DNA of 64,000 nt from Pseudomonas khorasanensis (GCF_014268505.2 NZ_JABWQP020000003.1:1-64000), one strand, 5' to 3'; shown: positions 9,151 through 18,964, counted from the first letter of the stretch. Notes: generated from the letters alone by a model not told the origin. Program-made: numbers and translations.

Positions 9151-9897
9151 ATGTGCCTGATTGTTTTCGCCTGGCGCCCGGGCCATGCCCAGCCGCTGAT
9201 CGTCGCGGCCAACCGCGACGAGTTCTATGCCCGGCCCAGCCTGCCGTTGGCCCAATGGCCAGAGGCGCCGCACGTTCATGCCGGGCGGGATCTGGAAGCC
9301 GGGGGCACCTGGCTGGGGATCGGCGCCAACGGACGCTTTGCCGCGCTGACCAATATCCGCGATCCGCTGCAGCCGCCGGCAAGCAAGTCGCGAGGAGAGC
9401 TGGTGGCGCGGTTTCTCACGGCTGATCTGTCGATTGACGATTATCTGAGCGATGTGGTCGGCCGTGCGCCGGAATACGCCGGCTTCAATCTGCTGCTCGG
9501 CAATGCCCATGAACTCTGGCATTTCAATGCGCGGGCCTCGGAGCCGGTGATGCTGCAACCTGGGGTTTATGGATTATCGAATGCGGGCCTGGATACACCG
9601 TGGCCGAAACTGCTCAAAGCCAAGGCTGCGTTGAGCGCGGTGCTGGATGATCCGCAACCAGAGCGCTTGTTGGCTTTGCTGGCCGATGCGCAGATTGCGC
9701 CGCAGGCGGAGCTGCCGGATACCGGGGTGGGCCTTGCGACTGAATCGCTGCTGTCGAGTGTGTTTATCGCCAGCCAGAGTTATGGCACACGAGCGAGTAC
9801 AGCGTTGATCGTGCAGGCGGACGGCACGCGGCGGATGGTAGAGCGCAGTTTTGGGCCGTATGGCGGGCATCTCGGGGAAGTTGAGGTTTGTGTCTAA
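9151..9897 (+). CDS. NRDE-family protein (TANGO2 homologue)
   Basis: A 248-residue cytoplasmic protein starting MCLIVFAW, with the signature NRDEFYARP (NRDE at residues 21-24) and GGTWLGIGANGRFAALTN. The N-terminal Cys2 and the fold suggest a relationship to Ntn hydrolases. Eukaryotic TANGO2 proteins are linked to lipid or haem handling, but the bacterial function is not established. AAGGA precedes the start. It is divergent from the TauE gene and followed by an inverted-repeat element. Confidence 0.85.
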   Translation: MCLIVFAWRPGHAQPLIVAANRDEFYARPSLPLAQWPEAPHVHAGRDLEAGGTWLGIGANGRFAALTNIRDPLQPPASKSRGELVARFLTADLSIDDYLSDVVGRAPEYAGFNLLLGNAHELWHFNARASEPVMLQPGVYGLSNAGLDTPWPKLLKAKAALSAVLDDPQPERLLALLADAQIAPQAELPDTGVGLATESLLSSVFIASQSYGTRASTALIVQADGTRRMVERSFGPYGGHLGEVEVCV

Positions 9898-9901
9898 CAG
9901 C

Positions 9902-10083
9902 AGCCCCTCACCCCAGCCCTCTCCCGGAGGGAGAGGGGGCCGACCGAGGTGTCTTGCGGTATACATCGACCTGAAAGATCGAGTCGATTATGGATTCAGC
10001 AAAGCACTTACAGGTCGACGGAGTTCTGCAGCATCCCCCAATCAGTCCCCTCTCCCTCTGGGAGAGGGCTAGGGTGAGGGGCT
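9902..10083. repeat. Composite inverted-repeat element, about 180 bp (GCCCTCTCCC family)
   Basis: The outer arms are reverse complements: the left arm AGCCCCTCACCCCAGCCCTC (from 9902) continues into a local hairpin CCCTCTCCC-GGAGGGAGAGGG. The right arm (10047-10083) contains CCCTCTCCC-TCTGGGAGAGGG and ends AGGGTGAGGGGCT. The roughly 110-bp core is not coding. A related element lies at 63455-63718 and shares the core string ATCGAGTCGA. It resembles a small non-autonomous mobile repeat. It sits between the convergent NRDE and ptsP genes. Confidence 0.8.
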
Positions 10084-10091
10084 TTTGATCT

Positions 10092-12371
10092 TTAGAGAGC
10101 CTTGGTCACCGTCGGCGAATTCATCTTCGCCAAGCCAAGATTCTTCAGCGCCAACTGCAGCGAGCTGTGGATAACTTGCGGGTTGTCGATCTTCATCAAC
10201 TCCGCCAGCAACTCCTGAGCCTTGCTCAAGTTCACCTGACGCAACATCCACTTCACCTTCGGCAAGTTGGTGGCGTTCATCGACAGGCTGTCAAAACCCA
10301 TCGCCATCAACAGCACGGCCGCTGCCGGATCACCGGCCATCTCACCGCAGATGCTCACCGGTTTGCCTTCGGCATGAGCGTCGGTGACGACCGTTTGCAA
10401 GGCTTGCAGCACGGCCGGGTGCAGGTAGTCATAGAGGTCGGCGACGCGCGGGTTGTTGCGGTCGACCGCCAGCAAGTACTGGGTCAGGTCGTTTGAGCCG
10501 ACCGACAGAAAGTCCACCATCCGCGCCAGTTCCTTGGTCTGGTAAACGGCAGCGGGAATTTCGATCATCACCCCGATCGGCGGCATCGGCACGTCGGTGC
10601 CTTCGTCGCGCACTTCGCCCCAGGCCCGGTGGATCAGGTGCAGCGCCTCTTCGAGTTCGTGAGTGCCGGAGATCATTGGCAGCAGAATCCGCAGATTGTT
10701 CAGGCCCTCGCTGGCCTTGAGCATTGCGCGGGTCTGCACGAGGAAGATTTCCGGGTGATCGAGGGTCACGCGGATGCCGCGCCAGCCGAGGAACGGGTTG
10801 TCTTCCTTGATCGGGAAGTACGACAGCGATTTGTCACCGCCAATGTCGAGGCTGCGCATGGTCACCGGTTGCGGATGGAACGCGGCTAGCTGTTCGCGGT
10901 AGATCGCCAGTTGTTCCTTTTCGCTCGGGAAGCGCTGGTTGATCATGAACGGCACTTCGGTGCGGTACAGGCCGACACCTTCGGCGCCGCGCTTCTGCGC
11001 CCGCGCCACGTCCGCCAGCAGGCCGGTGTTGACCCACAACGGCATGCGGTGGCCGTCGAGGGTTATGCACGGCAGGTCGCGCAGGGTATCGAGGCCCAGC
11101 GCCAGTTGTTTCTCTTCTTCCACCACTTCGGCGAATTGCTTGCGCAGCACTTCGCTGGGGTTGGTGTAAACCTCGCCACGCGTGCCATCGACGATCATCT
11201 CGATGCCATCGACCTTGGCGTACGGCAGGTCGACCAGGCCCATCACCGTCGGAATGCCCATGGCCCGAGCGAGAATCGCGACGTGGGAGTTGCCCGAGCC
11301 CAGTACCGAAACCAGACCGACCAGCGTGCCTTCCGGCACTTCGCCGAGCATGGCCGGAGTCAGCTCTTCGCTGACCAGAATGGTTTTTTCCGGGTAGACG
11401 AGGTTTTGCTGACGTTCTTCCTGCAAGTAGGCGAGGAGGCGGCGGCCAAGGTCTTTGACGTCCGAGGCGCGCTCACGCAGGTAGGCGTCGTCCATCAGTT
11501 CGAAACGGTTGACGTGCTCGGTGACCACCTGGCGCAGTGCGCCCTGGGCCCACTGGCCGGTCTTGATCACCGTGGTGATTTCGCTGCCCAGCGAGGCGTC
11601 GTCGAGCATCATCAGGTAGACGTCGAACAGCGCGCGCTCTTCAGGGCGTAACTGCGTCGCCAGTTTCGCCGACAAGGCACGCATGTCGGCGCGTACGCCT
11701 TCGATAGCGGTCTTGAACAGCGCCAGCTCGGCGTTGATGTCAGAGATGGTCTTGTCCGGTACCACGTCCAGATCGGCCGGCGGCAGCATGACCACCGCCG
11801 TACCGACCGCAGCGCCCGGCGAGCCCGGCACGCCAACAAACTTGGCTTCCTGGATGCCCTTGCCCTGACGGCCCAGACCGCGGATCGAGCCGGTAGCCTC
11901 GGCGTGGGCGATAACGCCGGCGAGCTGCGCGCTCATGGTCACGAGGAAGGCTTCTTCACCTTCGTCGAACTGGCGGCGTTCTTTTTGCTGGATGACCAAC
12001 ACGCCGACGACGCGGCGGTGGTGGATGATCGGCGCACCGAGGAACGAGGCGTAGCGCTCTTCACCGGTTTCGGCGAAGTAGCGGTAGCGCGGGTGATCCG
12101 CTGCGTTTTCGAGGTTCAGGGGTTCTTCACGCGTGCCGACCAGACCGACCAGGCCTTCGTTGGGTGCCATGCTGACCTTGCCGATCGAGCGCTTGTTCAA
12201 GCCCTCGGTGGCCATCAGGACGAAGCGATTGGTCTCGGGATCAAGCAGGTAGACCGAGCAGACCTGGCTGCCCATGGCCTCTTTGACGCGCAACACAATA
12301 ATCCCCAACGCCGCCTTGAGATCCTTGGCGGAGTTAACTTCCTGGACGATCTTGCGCAGCGTATTGAGCAT
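10092..12371 (-). CDS. ptsP: Phosphoenolpyruvate-protein phosphotransferase PtsP (enzyme I-Ntr)
   Basis: A 759-residue cytoplasmic protein, the first component of the nitrogen PTS, which takes phosphate from PEP and passes it to NPr and then PtsN. Domains in order: a GAF sensor (about 1-165), the enzyme I N-domain, the phosphohistidine domain with the active His363 in GSGNSHVAILARAMGIP, and a C-terminal PEP-binding barrel with GGDKSLSYFP, IGVMIEIPA and a catalytic Cys in VSICGEMAGDP near residue 675. The GAF domain distinguishes it from sugar-PTS enzyme I. It follows rppH with a gap of 22 bases on the same strand, the standard rppH-ptsP order. Confidence 0.97.
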   Translation of the reverse strand: MLNTLRKIVQEVNSAKDLKAALGIIVLRVKEAMGSQVCSVYLLDPETNRFVLMATEGLNKRSIGKVSMAPNEGLVGLVGTREEPLNLENAADHPRYRYFAETGEERYASFLGAPIIHHRRVVGVLVIQQKERRQFDEGEEAFLVTMSAQLAGVIAHAEATGSIRGLGRQGKGIQEAKFVGVPGSPGAAVGTAVVMLPPADLDVVPDKTISDINAELALFKTAIEGVRADMRALSAKLATQLRPEERALFDVYLMMLDDASLGSEITTVIKTGQWAQGALRQVVTEHVNRFELMDDAYLRERASDVKDLGRRLLAYLQEERQQNLVYPEKTILVSEELTPAMLGEVPEGTLVGLVSVLGSGNSHVAILARAMGIPTVMGLVDLPYAKVDGIEMIVDGTRGEVYTNPSEVLRKQFAEVVEEEKQLALGLDTLRDLPCITLDGHRMPLWVNTGLLADVARAQKRGAEGVGLYRTEVPFMINQRFPSEKEQLAIYREQLAAFHPQPVTMRSLDIGGDKSLSYFPIKEDNPFLGWRGIRVTLDHPEIFLVQTRAMLKASEGLNNLRILLPMISGTHELEEALHLIHRAWGEVRDEGTDVPMPPIGVMIEIPAAVYQTKELARMVDFLSVGSNDLTQYLLAVDRNNPRVADLYDYLHPAVLQALQTVVTDAHAEGKPVSICGEMAGDPAAAVLLMAMGFDSLSMNATNLPKVKWMLRQVNLSKAQELLAELMKIDNPQVIHSSLQLALKNLGLAKMNSPTVTKAL

Positions 12372-12393
12372 GGCTCGGGGTCGAACTCCGTCG

Positions 12394-12873
12394 TCAGTCG
12401 CGCGCTAAAAGGCGCGGGGCAAGCTCTTTGAGGGCGCGTCGATACACCTCGCGCTTGAATGTCACCACCTGGCCCAACGGATACCAATAGCTGACCCAGC
12501 GCCAGCCATCGAATTCCGGTTTACCGGTCAAATCCATCCGCACCCGCTGCTCGTTGGAGATCAGGCGCAGGAGAAACCATTTCTGTTTCTGGCCGATGCA
12601 CAGCGGCTGGCTGTGGGTACGCACCAGACGTTGCGGCAAACGATAGCGCAACCAGCCTCGGGTACAGGCCAGTATTTCAACATCTTCACGTTCAAGGCCA
12701 ACTTCTTCGTTCAGCTCGCGGTACAAGGCGTCTTCCGGCGTCTCTTCAGGGTTGATTCCCCCTTGCGGAAACTGCCAGGCATCTTGATTGATACGGCGAG
12801 CCCATAGCACCTGGCCGGCGTCATTCGTCAGAATGATCCCGACATTGGGGCGGAAACCATCGGGGTCGATCAC
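12394..12873 (-). CDS. rppH: RNA 5'-pyrophosphohydrolase RppH
   Basis: A 159-residue Nudix hydrolase that trims 5'-triphosphate ends of mRNA and so starts RNase E-dependent decay. The start is taken as GTG at 12871-12873, because the protein then begins (M/V)[14 protein letters not shown] exactly as its family does and GAGG lies upstream; an upstream in-frame codon adds a non-conserved 20 residues. The Nudix box [17 protein letters not shown] continuing through NEEVGL (residues 38-60) is intact. It is cotranscribed with ptsP. Confidence 0.95.
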
Positions 12874-13016
12874 GGCAACAACCTCGCAAACGCATGTCGC
12901 CGCATTGTTCCACAAAGCTTGATAAGGCGGCAACGAAGGTTCCTACCTTATGTGCACTCTTGTGAAAAGACCGTATTCTTGTCGCCTTTTTACTGACTTT
13001 TCAGCGGGTAACTGCA

Positions 13017-13673
13017 ATGCGCCTGGCTCTATTCGATTTGGACAACACCCTTCTGGGCGGCGACAGCGATCACGCCTGGGGCGATTATCTGTGCGAGCGC
13101 GGCTTCCTCGACCCGATCGCCTACAAGGCGCGCAACGACGAGTTCTATCAGGATTACCTGGCCGGCAAGCTGGATAACGCTGCGTACTTGAACTTCTGCC
13201 TGGAAATCCTGGGCCGCACCGAGATGGCCGTGCTTGATGCCTGGCACAGCGACTACATGCGCGACTGCATCGAACCGATCGTGCTGCCCAAGGCGCTCGA
13301 TCTGTTGAAAAAGCACCGCGACGCCGGCGACAAACTGGTGATCATTACCGCGACCAACCGCTTCGTCACCGCGCCGATTGCCGTGCGCCTGGGCGTTGAA
13401 ACGCTGATCGCCACCGAATGCGAAATGATCGACGGCCGCTACAGCGGGCGCAGCACCGACATCCCGTGCTTTCGTGAGGGCAAGGTGACGCGACTGAATC
13501 GCTGGCTTGAAGAGACCGGGTATTCGTTGGAAGACAGCTATTTCTACAGCGATTCGATGAATGATTTGCCGTTGCTGGAGCAGGTGGCGAATCCCGTCGC
13601 TGTCGATCCGGATCCGAATCTGCGCGCCGAGGCCGAGAAGCGTGGCTGGCCAGTGATTTCGTTGCGCGGCTGA
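13017..13673 (+). CDS. HAD-family phosphatase (subfamily IB, SerB-like)
   Basis: A 218-residue hydrolase with motif I DLDNT (nucleophile Asp7, acid/base Asp9), motif II in VIITATN, a conserved Lys in REGKVTRL and motif [16 protein letters not shown]. The helical cap between motifs I and II is of the phosphoserine-phosphatase (C1) kind. The substrate is not evident. The gene is divergent from rppH and conserved beside ptsP/rppH in pseudomonads. Confidence 0.88.
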   Translation: MRLALFDLDNTLLGGDSDHAWGDYLCERGFLDPIAYKARNDEFYQDYLAGKLDNAAYLNFCLEILGRTEMAVLDAWHSDYMRDCIEPIVLPKALDLLKKHRDAGDKLVIITATNRFVTAPIAVRLGVETLIATECEMIDGRYSGRSTDIPCFREGKVTRLNRWLEETGYSLEDSYFYSDSMNDLPLLEQVANPVAVDPDPNLRAEAEKRGWPVISLRG

Positions 13674-13680
13674 TTATGCC

Positions 13681-13756
13681 TTCGCGAGCAGGCTCGCTCC
13701 CACATTGGATCTGTGTAAGTCACCAATCCCCCTGTGGGAGCGAGCCTGCTCGCGAA
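13681..13756. repeat. REP doublet (GTGGGAGCGAGC type)
   Basis: Two inverted copies of the REP unit (13681-13703 and 13734-13756) with a 30-base loop, immediately after the HAD gene stop. Confidence 0.9.
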
Positions 13757-13779
13757 TGGGGTCGACTCGGTACCAGGCC

Positions 13780-14193
13780 TTAAACAGGCTTGGCCCCCAT
13801 CAACGCCGCAATAGCGAGAAATCCGACGCCGCTGACAATCGCCAGCGCCAGATTGAATTTCAGGTTGCCCACTCCACTTGTCCATAGCCGATTAAGCCGA
13901 ACAAGCAGCCAGACGGCACTGAACGTGGCCACCGCATAGATCACGCCGGACCCCAGAATCCAGAATTGGCCCAATGGCCAGCCAACCAGGTGCGCCAACC
14001 ACCAGCCGGTGAAAGGCATGCTGAACATGCCAATCAGCATCAGACACCAGACAAACAGCCAGGGACGCTGCATCGTACTGGCCGCCCCTTCGCTGCGATT
14101 ACGCCAGGTCAGTAAGGCGAGCCCCAGCCCGCTCGCGAGTATGACCACGGTCGCCGCGACGTGAAGGACTTTCAGGGTTGTCAGGGTTTCCAT
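13780..14193 (-). CDS. Four-helix membrane protein, DUF2269-like
   Basis: A 137-residue protein with four hydrophobic helices (about 5-27, 45-65, 73-95 and 112-133) and an early VLHVAATVV segment with a conserved His, as in the DUF2269 family of putative integral membrane proteins. There is no catalytic motif. It stands alone between a REP doublet and ilvA. The function is unknown. Confidence 0.75.
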   Translation of the reverse strand: METLTTLKVLHVAATVVILASGLGLALLTWRNRSEGAASTMQRPWLFVWCLMLIGMFSMPFTGWWLAHLVGWPLGQFWILGSGVIYAVATFSAVWLLVRLNRLWTSGVGNLKFNLALAIVSGVGFLAIAALMGAKPV

Positions 14194-14234
14194 GTATTTC
14201 TCATCCGTAGGTCCATGCCCATCAGCGTAGCCGT

Positions 14235-15749
14235 TCAGCCGAGAAACAGCTGATAGGCCGGGTTGTCGCTTTCATCCCAGTACGGGTAACCGATTTCTGC
14301 AAGCGCCGCCGGCACCAGATGCCGTTCGTCATGGGGCACCTGCAAGCCCGCGACCACCCGGCCATCCGCCGCGCCGTGGTTGCGGTAGTGGAACATCGAG
14401 ATATTCCAGCGTCCGCCGAGTTTGTTGAGGAAGTTGAACAGCGCGCCCGGACGCTCCGGGAACTCGAAGCGCAACACCACTTCATCGATGACATGCGCCG
14501 CGTGCCCGCCGACCATGTGGCGGATGTGCAGCTTGGCCAGTTCGTTGTCAGTCAGGTCGACCACCGGAAAACCCTGCTCGGTCAGGCTCGCCAGCAATGC
14601 ACTGCGCGGGTCATTTTCCGGGTGGGTCTGCACGCCCACAAAAATATGCGCTTCGCTGCCGGTGTTGTAGCGGTAGTTGAATTCGGTGATCTGGCGCTTG
14701 CCGACGGCCTCGCAGAACGCCTTGAAGCTGCCGGCCTTCTCGGGGATGGTGACGGCGATGATCGCTTCGCGGCCTTCACCCAGCTCGGCGCGCTCGGCGA
14801 CGTGGCGCAAGCGGTCGAAGTTGACGTTGGCGCCGGAATCGATGGCCACGAACGTCTGGCCGCTGACGCCGCGCTGCTCGACATACTTCTTGATACCGGC
14901 CACGCCCAGCGCGCCGGCAGGTTCGGTGATCGAGCGGGTGTCGTCGTAGATATCCTTGATCGCCGCGCAGATCTCGTCAGTGCTGACGGTGATCACTTCA
15001 TCGACGTAATCCTTGCAGATTTCGAAGGTGTACTGGCCGATCTGCGCCACCGCGACGCCGTCGGCAAAGATGCCCACGGTCGGCAGCACCACACGCTCGC
15101 CCGCCGCCATCGCGGCTTGCAGACAGTTGGAGTCGTCCGGCTCGACGCCGATGACCTTGATGTCGGGACGCAGGTATTTCACATACGCAGCGATACCGGC
15201 GATCAGCCCGCCACCGCCGACCGGGACGAAAATCGCGTCCAGTGGCTGCGGGTGCTGACGCAGAATTTCCATCGCCACGGTGCCCTGCCCGGCGATGGTG
15301 TGCGGATCGTCGTATGGGTGGATGTAGACGTAGCCTTTTTCATCGACCAGTTTCAGCGAATAGGCCAGCGCCTCCGGGAACGTATCGCCGTGCAGCACGA
15401 CTTTGCCGCCCCGCGAGCGCACGCCTTCGACCTTGATTTCCGGGGTGGTCTTGGGCATGACGATGGTGGCTTTCACGCCGAGCACTTTCGCCGCCAGGGC
15501 CAGACCTTGCGCGTGATTGCCCGCCGACGCGGTGACCACGCCACGGGCGCGTTCTTCTTCGCTCAGTTGAGTCAGCTTGTTGTAGGCGCCGCGAATCTTG
15601 AACGAGAACACGGGCTGCAAGTCTTCGCGCTTGAGCCAGATGTCATTGCCCAGCCGCTCGGAGAGCTGGCGGGCGTTCTGCAGCGGGGTTTCTACGGCAA
15701 CGTCATAAACGCGCGAGGTGAGGATCTTTTTGACGTACTGTTCGAGCAT
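14235..15749 (-). CDS. ilvA: Threonine ammonia-lyase (threonine deaminase), biosynthetic
   Basis: A 504-residue PLP enzyme that converts L-threonine to 2-oxobutanoate, the first step of isoleucine synthesis. The PLP lysine is in FSFKIRGAYNK (Lys51), the PLP phosphate loop is PVGGGGLIAGIA, and AGNHAQGLAL is present. Two C-terminal ACT-like regulatory domains (about residues 325-500) identify the allosteric biosynthetic form rather than the short catabolic TdcB. It lies convergent to the REPIN region before rpiA. Confidence 0.96.
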   Translation of the reverse strand: MLEQYVKKILTSRVYDVAVETPLQNARQLSERLGNDIWLKREDLQPVFSFKIRGAYNKLTQLSEEERARGVVTASAGNHAQGLALAAKVLGVKATIVMPKTTPEIKVEGVRSRGGKVVLHGDTFPEALAYSLKLVDEKGYVYIHPYDDPHTIAGQGTVAMEILRQHPQPLDAIFVPVGGGGLIAGIAAYVKYLRPDIKVIGVEPDDSNCLQAAMAAGERVVLPTVGIFADGVAVAQIGQYTFEICKDYVDEVITVSTDEICAAIKDIYDDTRSITEPAGALGVAGIKKYVEQRGVSGQTFVAIDSGANVNFDRLRHVAERAELGEGREAIIAVTIPEKAGSFKAFCEAVGKRQITEFNYRYNTGSEAHIFVGVQTHPENDPRSALLASLTEQGFPVVDLTDNELAKLHIRHMVGGHAAHVIDEVVLRFEFPERPGALFNFLNKLGGRWNISMFHYRNHGAADGRVVAGLQVPHDERHLVPAALAEIGYPYWDESDNPAYQLFLG

Positions 15750-15840
15750 CGGAAAGCATCACTGAGCGGGTTGGGCGGGACCGAGGAGTCTAACCCGGCT
15801 TTTGGGCACACGACCACACGAATACAGAGGTTTTAGCCCT

Positions 15841-15962
15841 GTGGCGAGGGAGCTTGCTCCCGCTGGAGCGCGAAGCGGTCCCCGTGCATTCGCTCTGGCA
15901 GATCGCTTGCACCAGTTTTTGCGTCTGCTGCGCAGCCGAGCGGGAGCAAGCTCCCTCGCCAC
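15841..15962. repeat. REP doublet (GTGGCGAGGGAGC type)
   Basis: Inverted arms GTGGCGAGGGAGCTTGCTCC and its reverse complement at 15841-15864 and 15939-15962, with a 74-base loop that is itself partly palindromic. It lies in the divergent ilvA-rpiA gap. It is a second REP class, distinct from the GTGGGAGCGAGC units. Confidence 0.88.
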
Positions 15963-16040
15963 AGGTGTTTCCTCCTGCACCACGGTGGGGCCTATAATGC
16001 CGGCCTTTCTGCCCAACCCCTTGCCCGCTTCGGAGCCCAC

Positions 16041-16715
16041 ATGACCCAGGATCAACTCAAACAGGCAGTGGCTCAGGCCGCAGTCGACTTCATCCTTCCG
16101 AAACTCGACGACAAGAGCATCGTCGGGGTCGGCACCGGCTCCACCACCAACTGCTTCATCGATGCACTCGCCCAGCACAAGGGCGCGTTCGATGGCGCGG
16201 TCGCCAGTTCCGAAGCCACCGCCGCGCGCCTCAAGGGTCATGGCATCCCGGTGTACGAACTGAACACCGTCAGCGATCTGGAGTTCTACGTCGACGGCGC
16301 CGATGAAAGCGACGCACATCTGAACCTGATCAAGGGCGGCGGTGCTGCGCTGACCCGCGAGAAGATTGTCGCGGCCGTGGCCAAGACCTTCATTTGCATC
16401 GCCGACGCCAGCAAACTGGTCCCGGTGCTGGGCGAATTCCCGCTGCCGGTGGAAGTGATTCCGATGGCCCGCAGCCACGTTGCCCGTCAGCTGGTGAAGC
16501 TGGGCGGCGACCCGGTTTATCGTGAAGGCGTGCTGACCGACAACGGCAACATCATCCTCGACGTGTTCAATCTGCAGATCACCAACCCGGTTGAGCTGGA
16601 AGCGCAAATCAATGCAATTGTCGGTGTCGTCACCAACGGCCTGTTCGCGGCGCGCCCGGCAGACCTGCTGTTGCTGGGCACGAGTGAAGGGGTGAAAACC
16701 CTGAAGGCTGAGTAA
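16041..16715 (+). CDS. rpiA: Ribose-5-phosphate isomerase A
   Basis: A 224-residue cytoplasmic enzyme of the pentose phosphate pathway that interconverts ribose 5-phosphate and ribulose 5-phosphate. It has the family motifs [15 protein letters not shown] (phosphate loop), DGADE (the catalytic Asp pair and Glu) and [14 protein letters not shown] (catalytic Lys). The length is standard. It is divergent from ilvA. Confidence 0.97.
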   Translation: MTQDQLKQAVAQAAVDFILPKLDDKSIVGVGTGSTTNCFIDALAQHKGAFDGAVASSEATAARLKGHGIPVYELNTVSDLEFYVDGADESDAHLNLIKGGGAALTREKIVAAVAKTFICIADASKLVPVLGEFPLPVEVIPMARSHVARQLVKLGGDPVYREGVLTDNGNIILDVFNLQITNPVELEAQINAIVGVVTNGLFAARPADLLLLGTSEGVKTLKAE

Positions 16716-16753
16716 GCCGGACTGCCCGAATTCATGGGCAGACCAATAAACCT

Positions 16754-16841
16754 GTGGGAGCGAGCTTGCTCGCGAAAGCGTCGGGTCAGTCAACATATCC
16801 AGTGACTGATCAACCGTATTCGCGAGCAAGCTCGCTCCCAC
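16754..16841. repeat. REP doublet (GTGGGAGCGAGC type)
   Basis: Inverted REP units at 16754-16776 and 16819-16841, between the convergent rpiA and SdiA-regulated-type genes. The units use AGCTTGCT instead of AGCCTGCT in the stem. Confidence 0.9.
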
Positions 16842-16859
16842 AGTGTTTTGTGGTGTTGG

Positions 16860-17777
16860 TTAGTTTTGTGTGGGCTTTTTGAAGACATAGAACAGGTTCG
16901 GCTCGCTGACCAGGTACAACGTCCCGTCATCATCCATTGCGATACCTTCCGCCTGCGGCACGGTTTTCTGCAAACCCTGGCGGCCGCCGCTGATGGACAT
17001 GGTGCTCAACGGACGCCCGTTCACATCCAGCTCGATAATCAGCCGCGACTCATCCGAAAGCGCCAGCAAATGCCCGCTGCGCTCGTCGTATTGCAGGCTC
17101 GACAGATCGCGCACGAACATCCCCGCGTCACGCTTGGGGTTGTTGATCACATGCACCGCGTAGGATTTTTCCGGATTGAAGTGCGGAAAGCCGTGGACTT
17201 CGTAAATCAGCATCGGGTCGCGCTCTTTCGCCACGAACAGGCGTTTGCCCACCGAATCGTAAGCCAGCCCCTCAAAGCCCTTGTTGCTGGCCATGTGCAC
17301 GCCCAAGGTCATTTGCTCGGCATCTTCAGCGTCGAGGAACGTGGTGTCGGCGTCGAGGTGAATCTTGATGAGCCGTTGCTGGCGCTCGTCGGTGATCACG
17401 TAAGTGTCGGCGCTGATGTACTCCACCGCCTCCGGATCGCCAAAACCGACCAACGCAATACGCCGCAGGATCTTGCCCTCCAGCGACAGCTCGATCAGTT
17501 CGGAATTCTTGTTGGTGACGGTGAACAGGCTTTTGCGCACCGGATCGTAGGTCAGCGCCGAGACGTCATCGTCGAGGCCTTCGATTACCCGCGCTTCGAT
17601 CTCGACTCGATAGTGGTCCAGGCCAATAGATTCGCTGCTCAGCGGTTGCCAGAGCAGGTGCAGATTGAACCAGGCGCGTTCGAAAAGGCGCATGTATTGC
17701 CCGATCACGATCAGCGTGATGAGGGCAATCACCGAGAGGATGACAAACAGAGGCTTGGGACGGGCAAGTCGACGCAT
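16860..17777 (-). CDS. SdiA-regulated-type beta-propeller protein, copy 1
   Basis: A 305-residue protein with one N-terminal membrane anchor (about residues 10-30) followed by an extracytoplasmic, probably beta-propeller domain of the SdiA-regulated family. Repeating blade strings such as VSALTYDPVRKSLFTVTN, LRRIALVGFGDPEAVEYI and AQGIAMDDDGTLYLVSEPNLFYVF-like segments are visible. The name comes from an E. coli gene; no activity is known. It lies just downstream of a paralogue on the same strand (gap about 105 bases), indicating a tandem duplication. Confidence 0.85.
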   Translation of the reverse strand: MRRLARPKPLFVILSVIALITLIVIGQYMRLFERAWFNLHLLWQPLSSESIGLDHYRVEIEARVIEGLDDDVSALTYDPVRKSLFTVTNKNSELIELSLEGKILRRIALVGFGDPEAVEYISADTYVITDERQQRLIKIHLDADTTFLDAEDAEQMTLGVHMASNKGFEGLAYDSVGKRLFVAKERDPMLIYEVHGFPHFNPEKSYAVHVINNPKRDAGMFVRDLSSLQYDERSGHLLALSDESRLIIELDVNGRPLSTMSISGGRQGLQKTVPQAEGIAMDDDGTLYLVSEPNLFYVFKKPTQN

Positions 17778-17882
17778 TCGGGCGGGCTCGATTCAAAACA
17801 GGCCGATGAAATATCACGCCCGTCTGAATTGAAGCTTAATGGCCACTTGCCTCAGACCACAAGCCGACCCTTGCAGGATGCA

Positions 17883-18806
17883 TTACCGGTGTTTTTCGAA
17901 GCGATAGAACAGGTTTGGCTCGCTGACGATGTACAGCGTACCGTCCTCGTCCATGGTCACGCCTTCGGCGCGGGGGATGGTGTCTTTCAAACCATTGAAA
18001 TTGCCGAGCAACGTCATGAAGCTGACCTGATCGCCGGCCTCGTCCAGTTCCAGCAACAGGTGCGAGTCGGCTGACAACACCAGCAGGTGGCCGGTACGGG
18101 GGTCCACCGCCAGCGCCGAAAGGTTGCGAATATCCAGCTCATCGCTCGCCAGCTTTTGCTTGTCGCCGGTCAGAGTCTGGCTGCCATCGCTTTTCCAGGT
18201 GAACAGCGCCGCAGGTCGCTCTTCACCCAGCACTAGCTGCTGATTGCGCGGATCCCAGGTGAGGGCTTCGAAGGCTTTGTTCTGGTCTTTCGAGGGCCCG
18301 AGGTCGTATTTCGGGAAATCGGCAATGTTCAGCTCGCGCGTACCGGCATCGACCTTGACGATCGACAACGTATGTTGACGCTCATCGATAATCGCCAACA
18401 GGCCGTTCTCCATCACCGTCAAGCCTTCCGGGTTGCTCCAGCCCACCAGCGGCATCTTGCGCAGCACATCCCCTTGCAGCGTCAGCTCGGCGAGGAAGGG
18501 GTTCTTGCCCATCACCGCGAACAGGGTTTTGGTCTGCGGGTTGTAGGCCAGATCCGAAGCCTCGTCCTTTTCCATGCCCGGCAACGGCTTGGCATCGATC
18601 ACCACCTGATAGTCAGGCAGCCAGACGCTCTCTTTACGCTCGGCCTTGCTCTCGAAACGTTCCAGCACCCAAAGCACGCCGCGATCATCCCAGTGCATGG
18701 CAAACGCCAGCCCGTAGGCTGCGGCCACGACCAGCAATAGCCAGACGTACCAGCGCAGGGCGAAACGGGAGCGAGGGGCAGATTTTTGCTGAGTTTGAGA
18801 TGACAT
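17883..18806 (-). CDS. SdiA-regulated-type beta-propeller protein, copy 2
   Basis: A 307-residue paralogue of the downstream gene, with the same layout: a membrane anchor at about residues 20-40 and then blades such as ASDLAYNPQTKTLFAVMG and LRKMPLVGWSNPEGLTVM, ending VTMDEDGTLYIVSEPNLF. The two copies align over their whole length but are clearly diverged, so the duplication is old. The ATG at 18806 is preferred over the preceding TTG. The function is unknown; a role at the outer face of the inner membrane is inferred from the anchor. Confidence 0.85.
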   Translation of the reverse strand: MSSQTQQKSAPRSRFALRWYVWLLLVVAAAYGLAFAMHWDDRGVLWVLERFESKAERKESVWLPDYQVVIDAKPLPGMEKDEASDLAYNPQTKTLFAVMGKNPFLAELTLQGDVLRKMPLVGWSNPEGLTVMENGLLAIIDERQHTLSIVKVDAGTRELNIADFPKYDLGPSKDQNKAFEALTWDPRNQQLVLGEERPAALFTWKSDGSQTLTGDKQKLASDELDIRNLSALAVDPRTGHLLVLSADSHLLLELDEAGDQVSFMTLLGNFNGLKDTIPRAEGVTMDEDGTLYIVSEPNLFYRFEKHR

Positions 18807-18964
18807 CAAGGGACGCGTTCCGAAAATTCAGGCTAAGGGTAATAGCACAAACAGGCCGGCTCAGACGCCAGAATCAGGGGAATTATCCAGAGGGGATGTG
18901 AAAAAAACGGGAAATGGCGGGATTGCCATGTATCAACTATTTCCGGAACAACCTAAAACCCCTT

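Noticed and set aside
14319..15836. 505-codon plus-strand frame opposite ilvA
   Set aside because: Antisense shadow of ilvA, whose PLP and ACT motifs are intact; the frame shows no domain and no ribosome-binding site.
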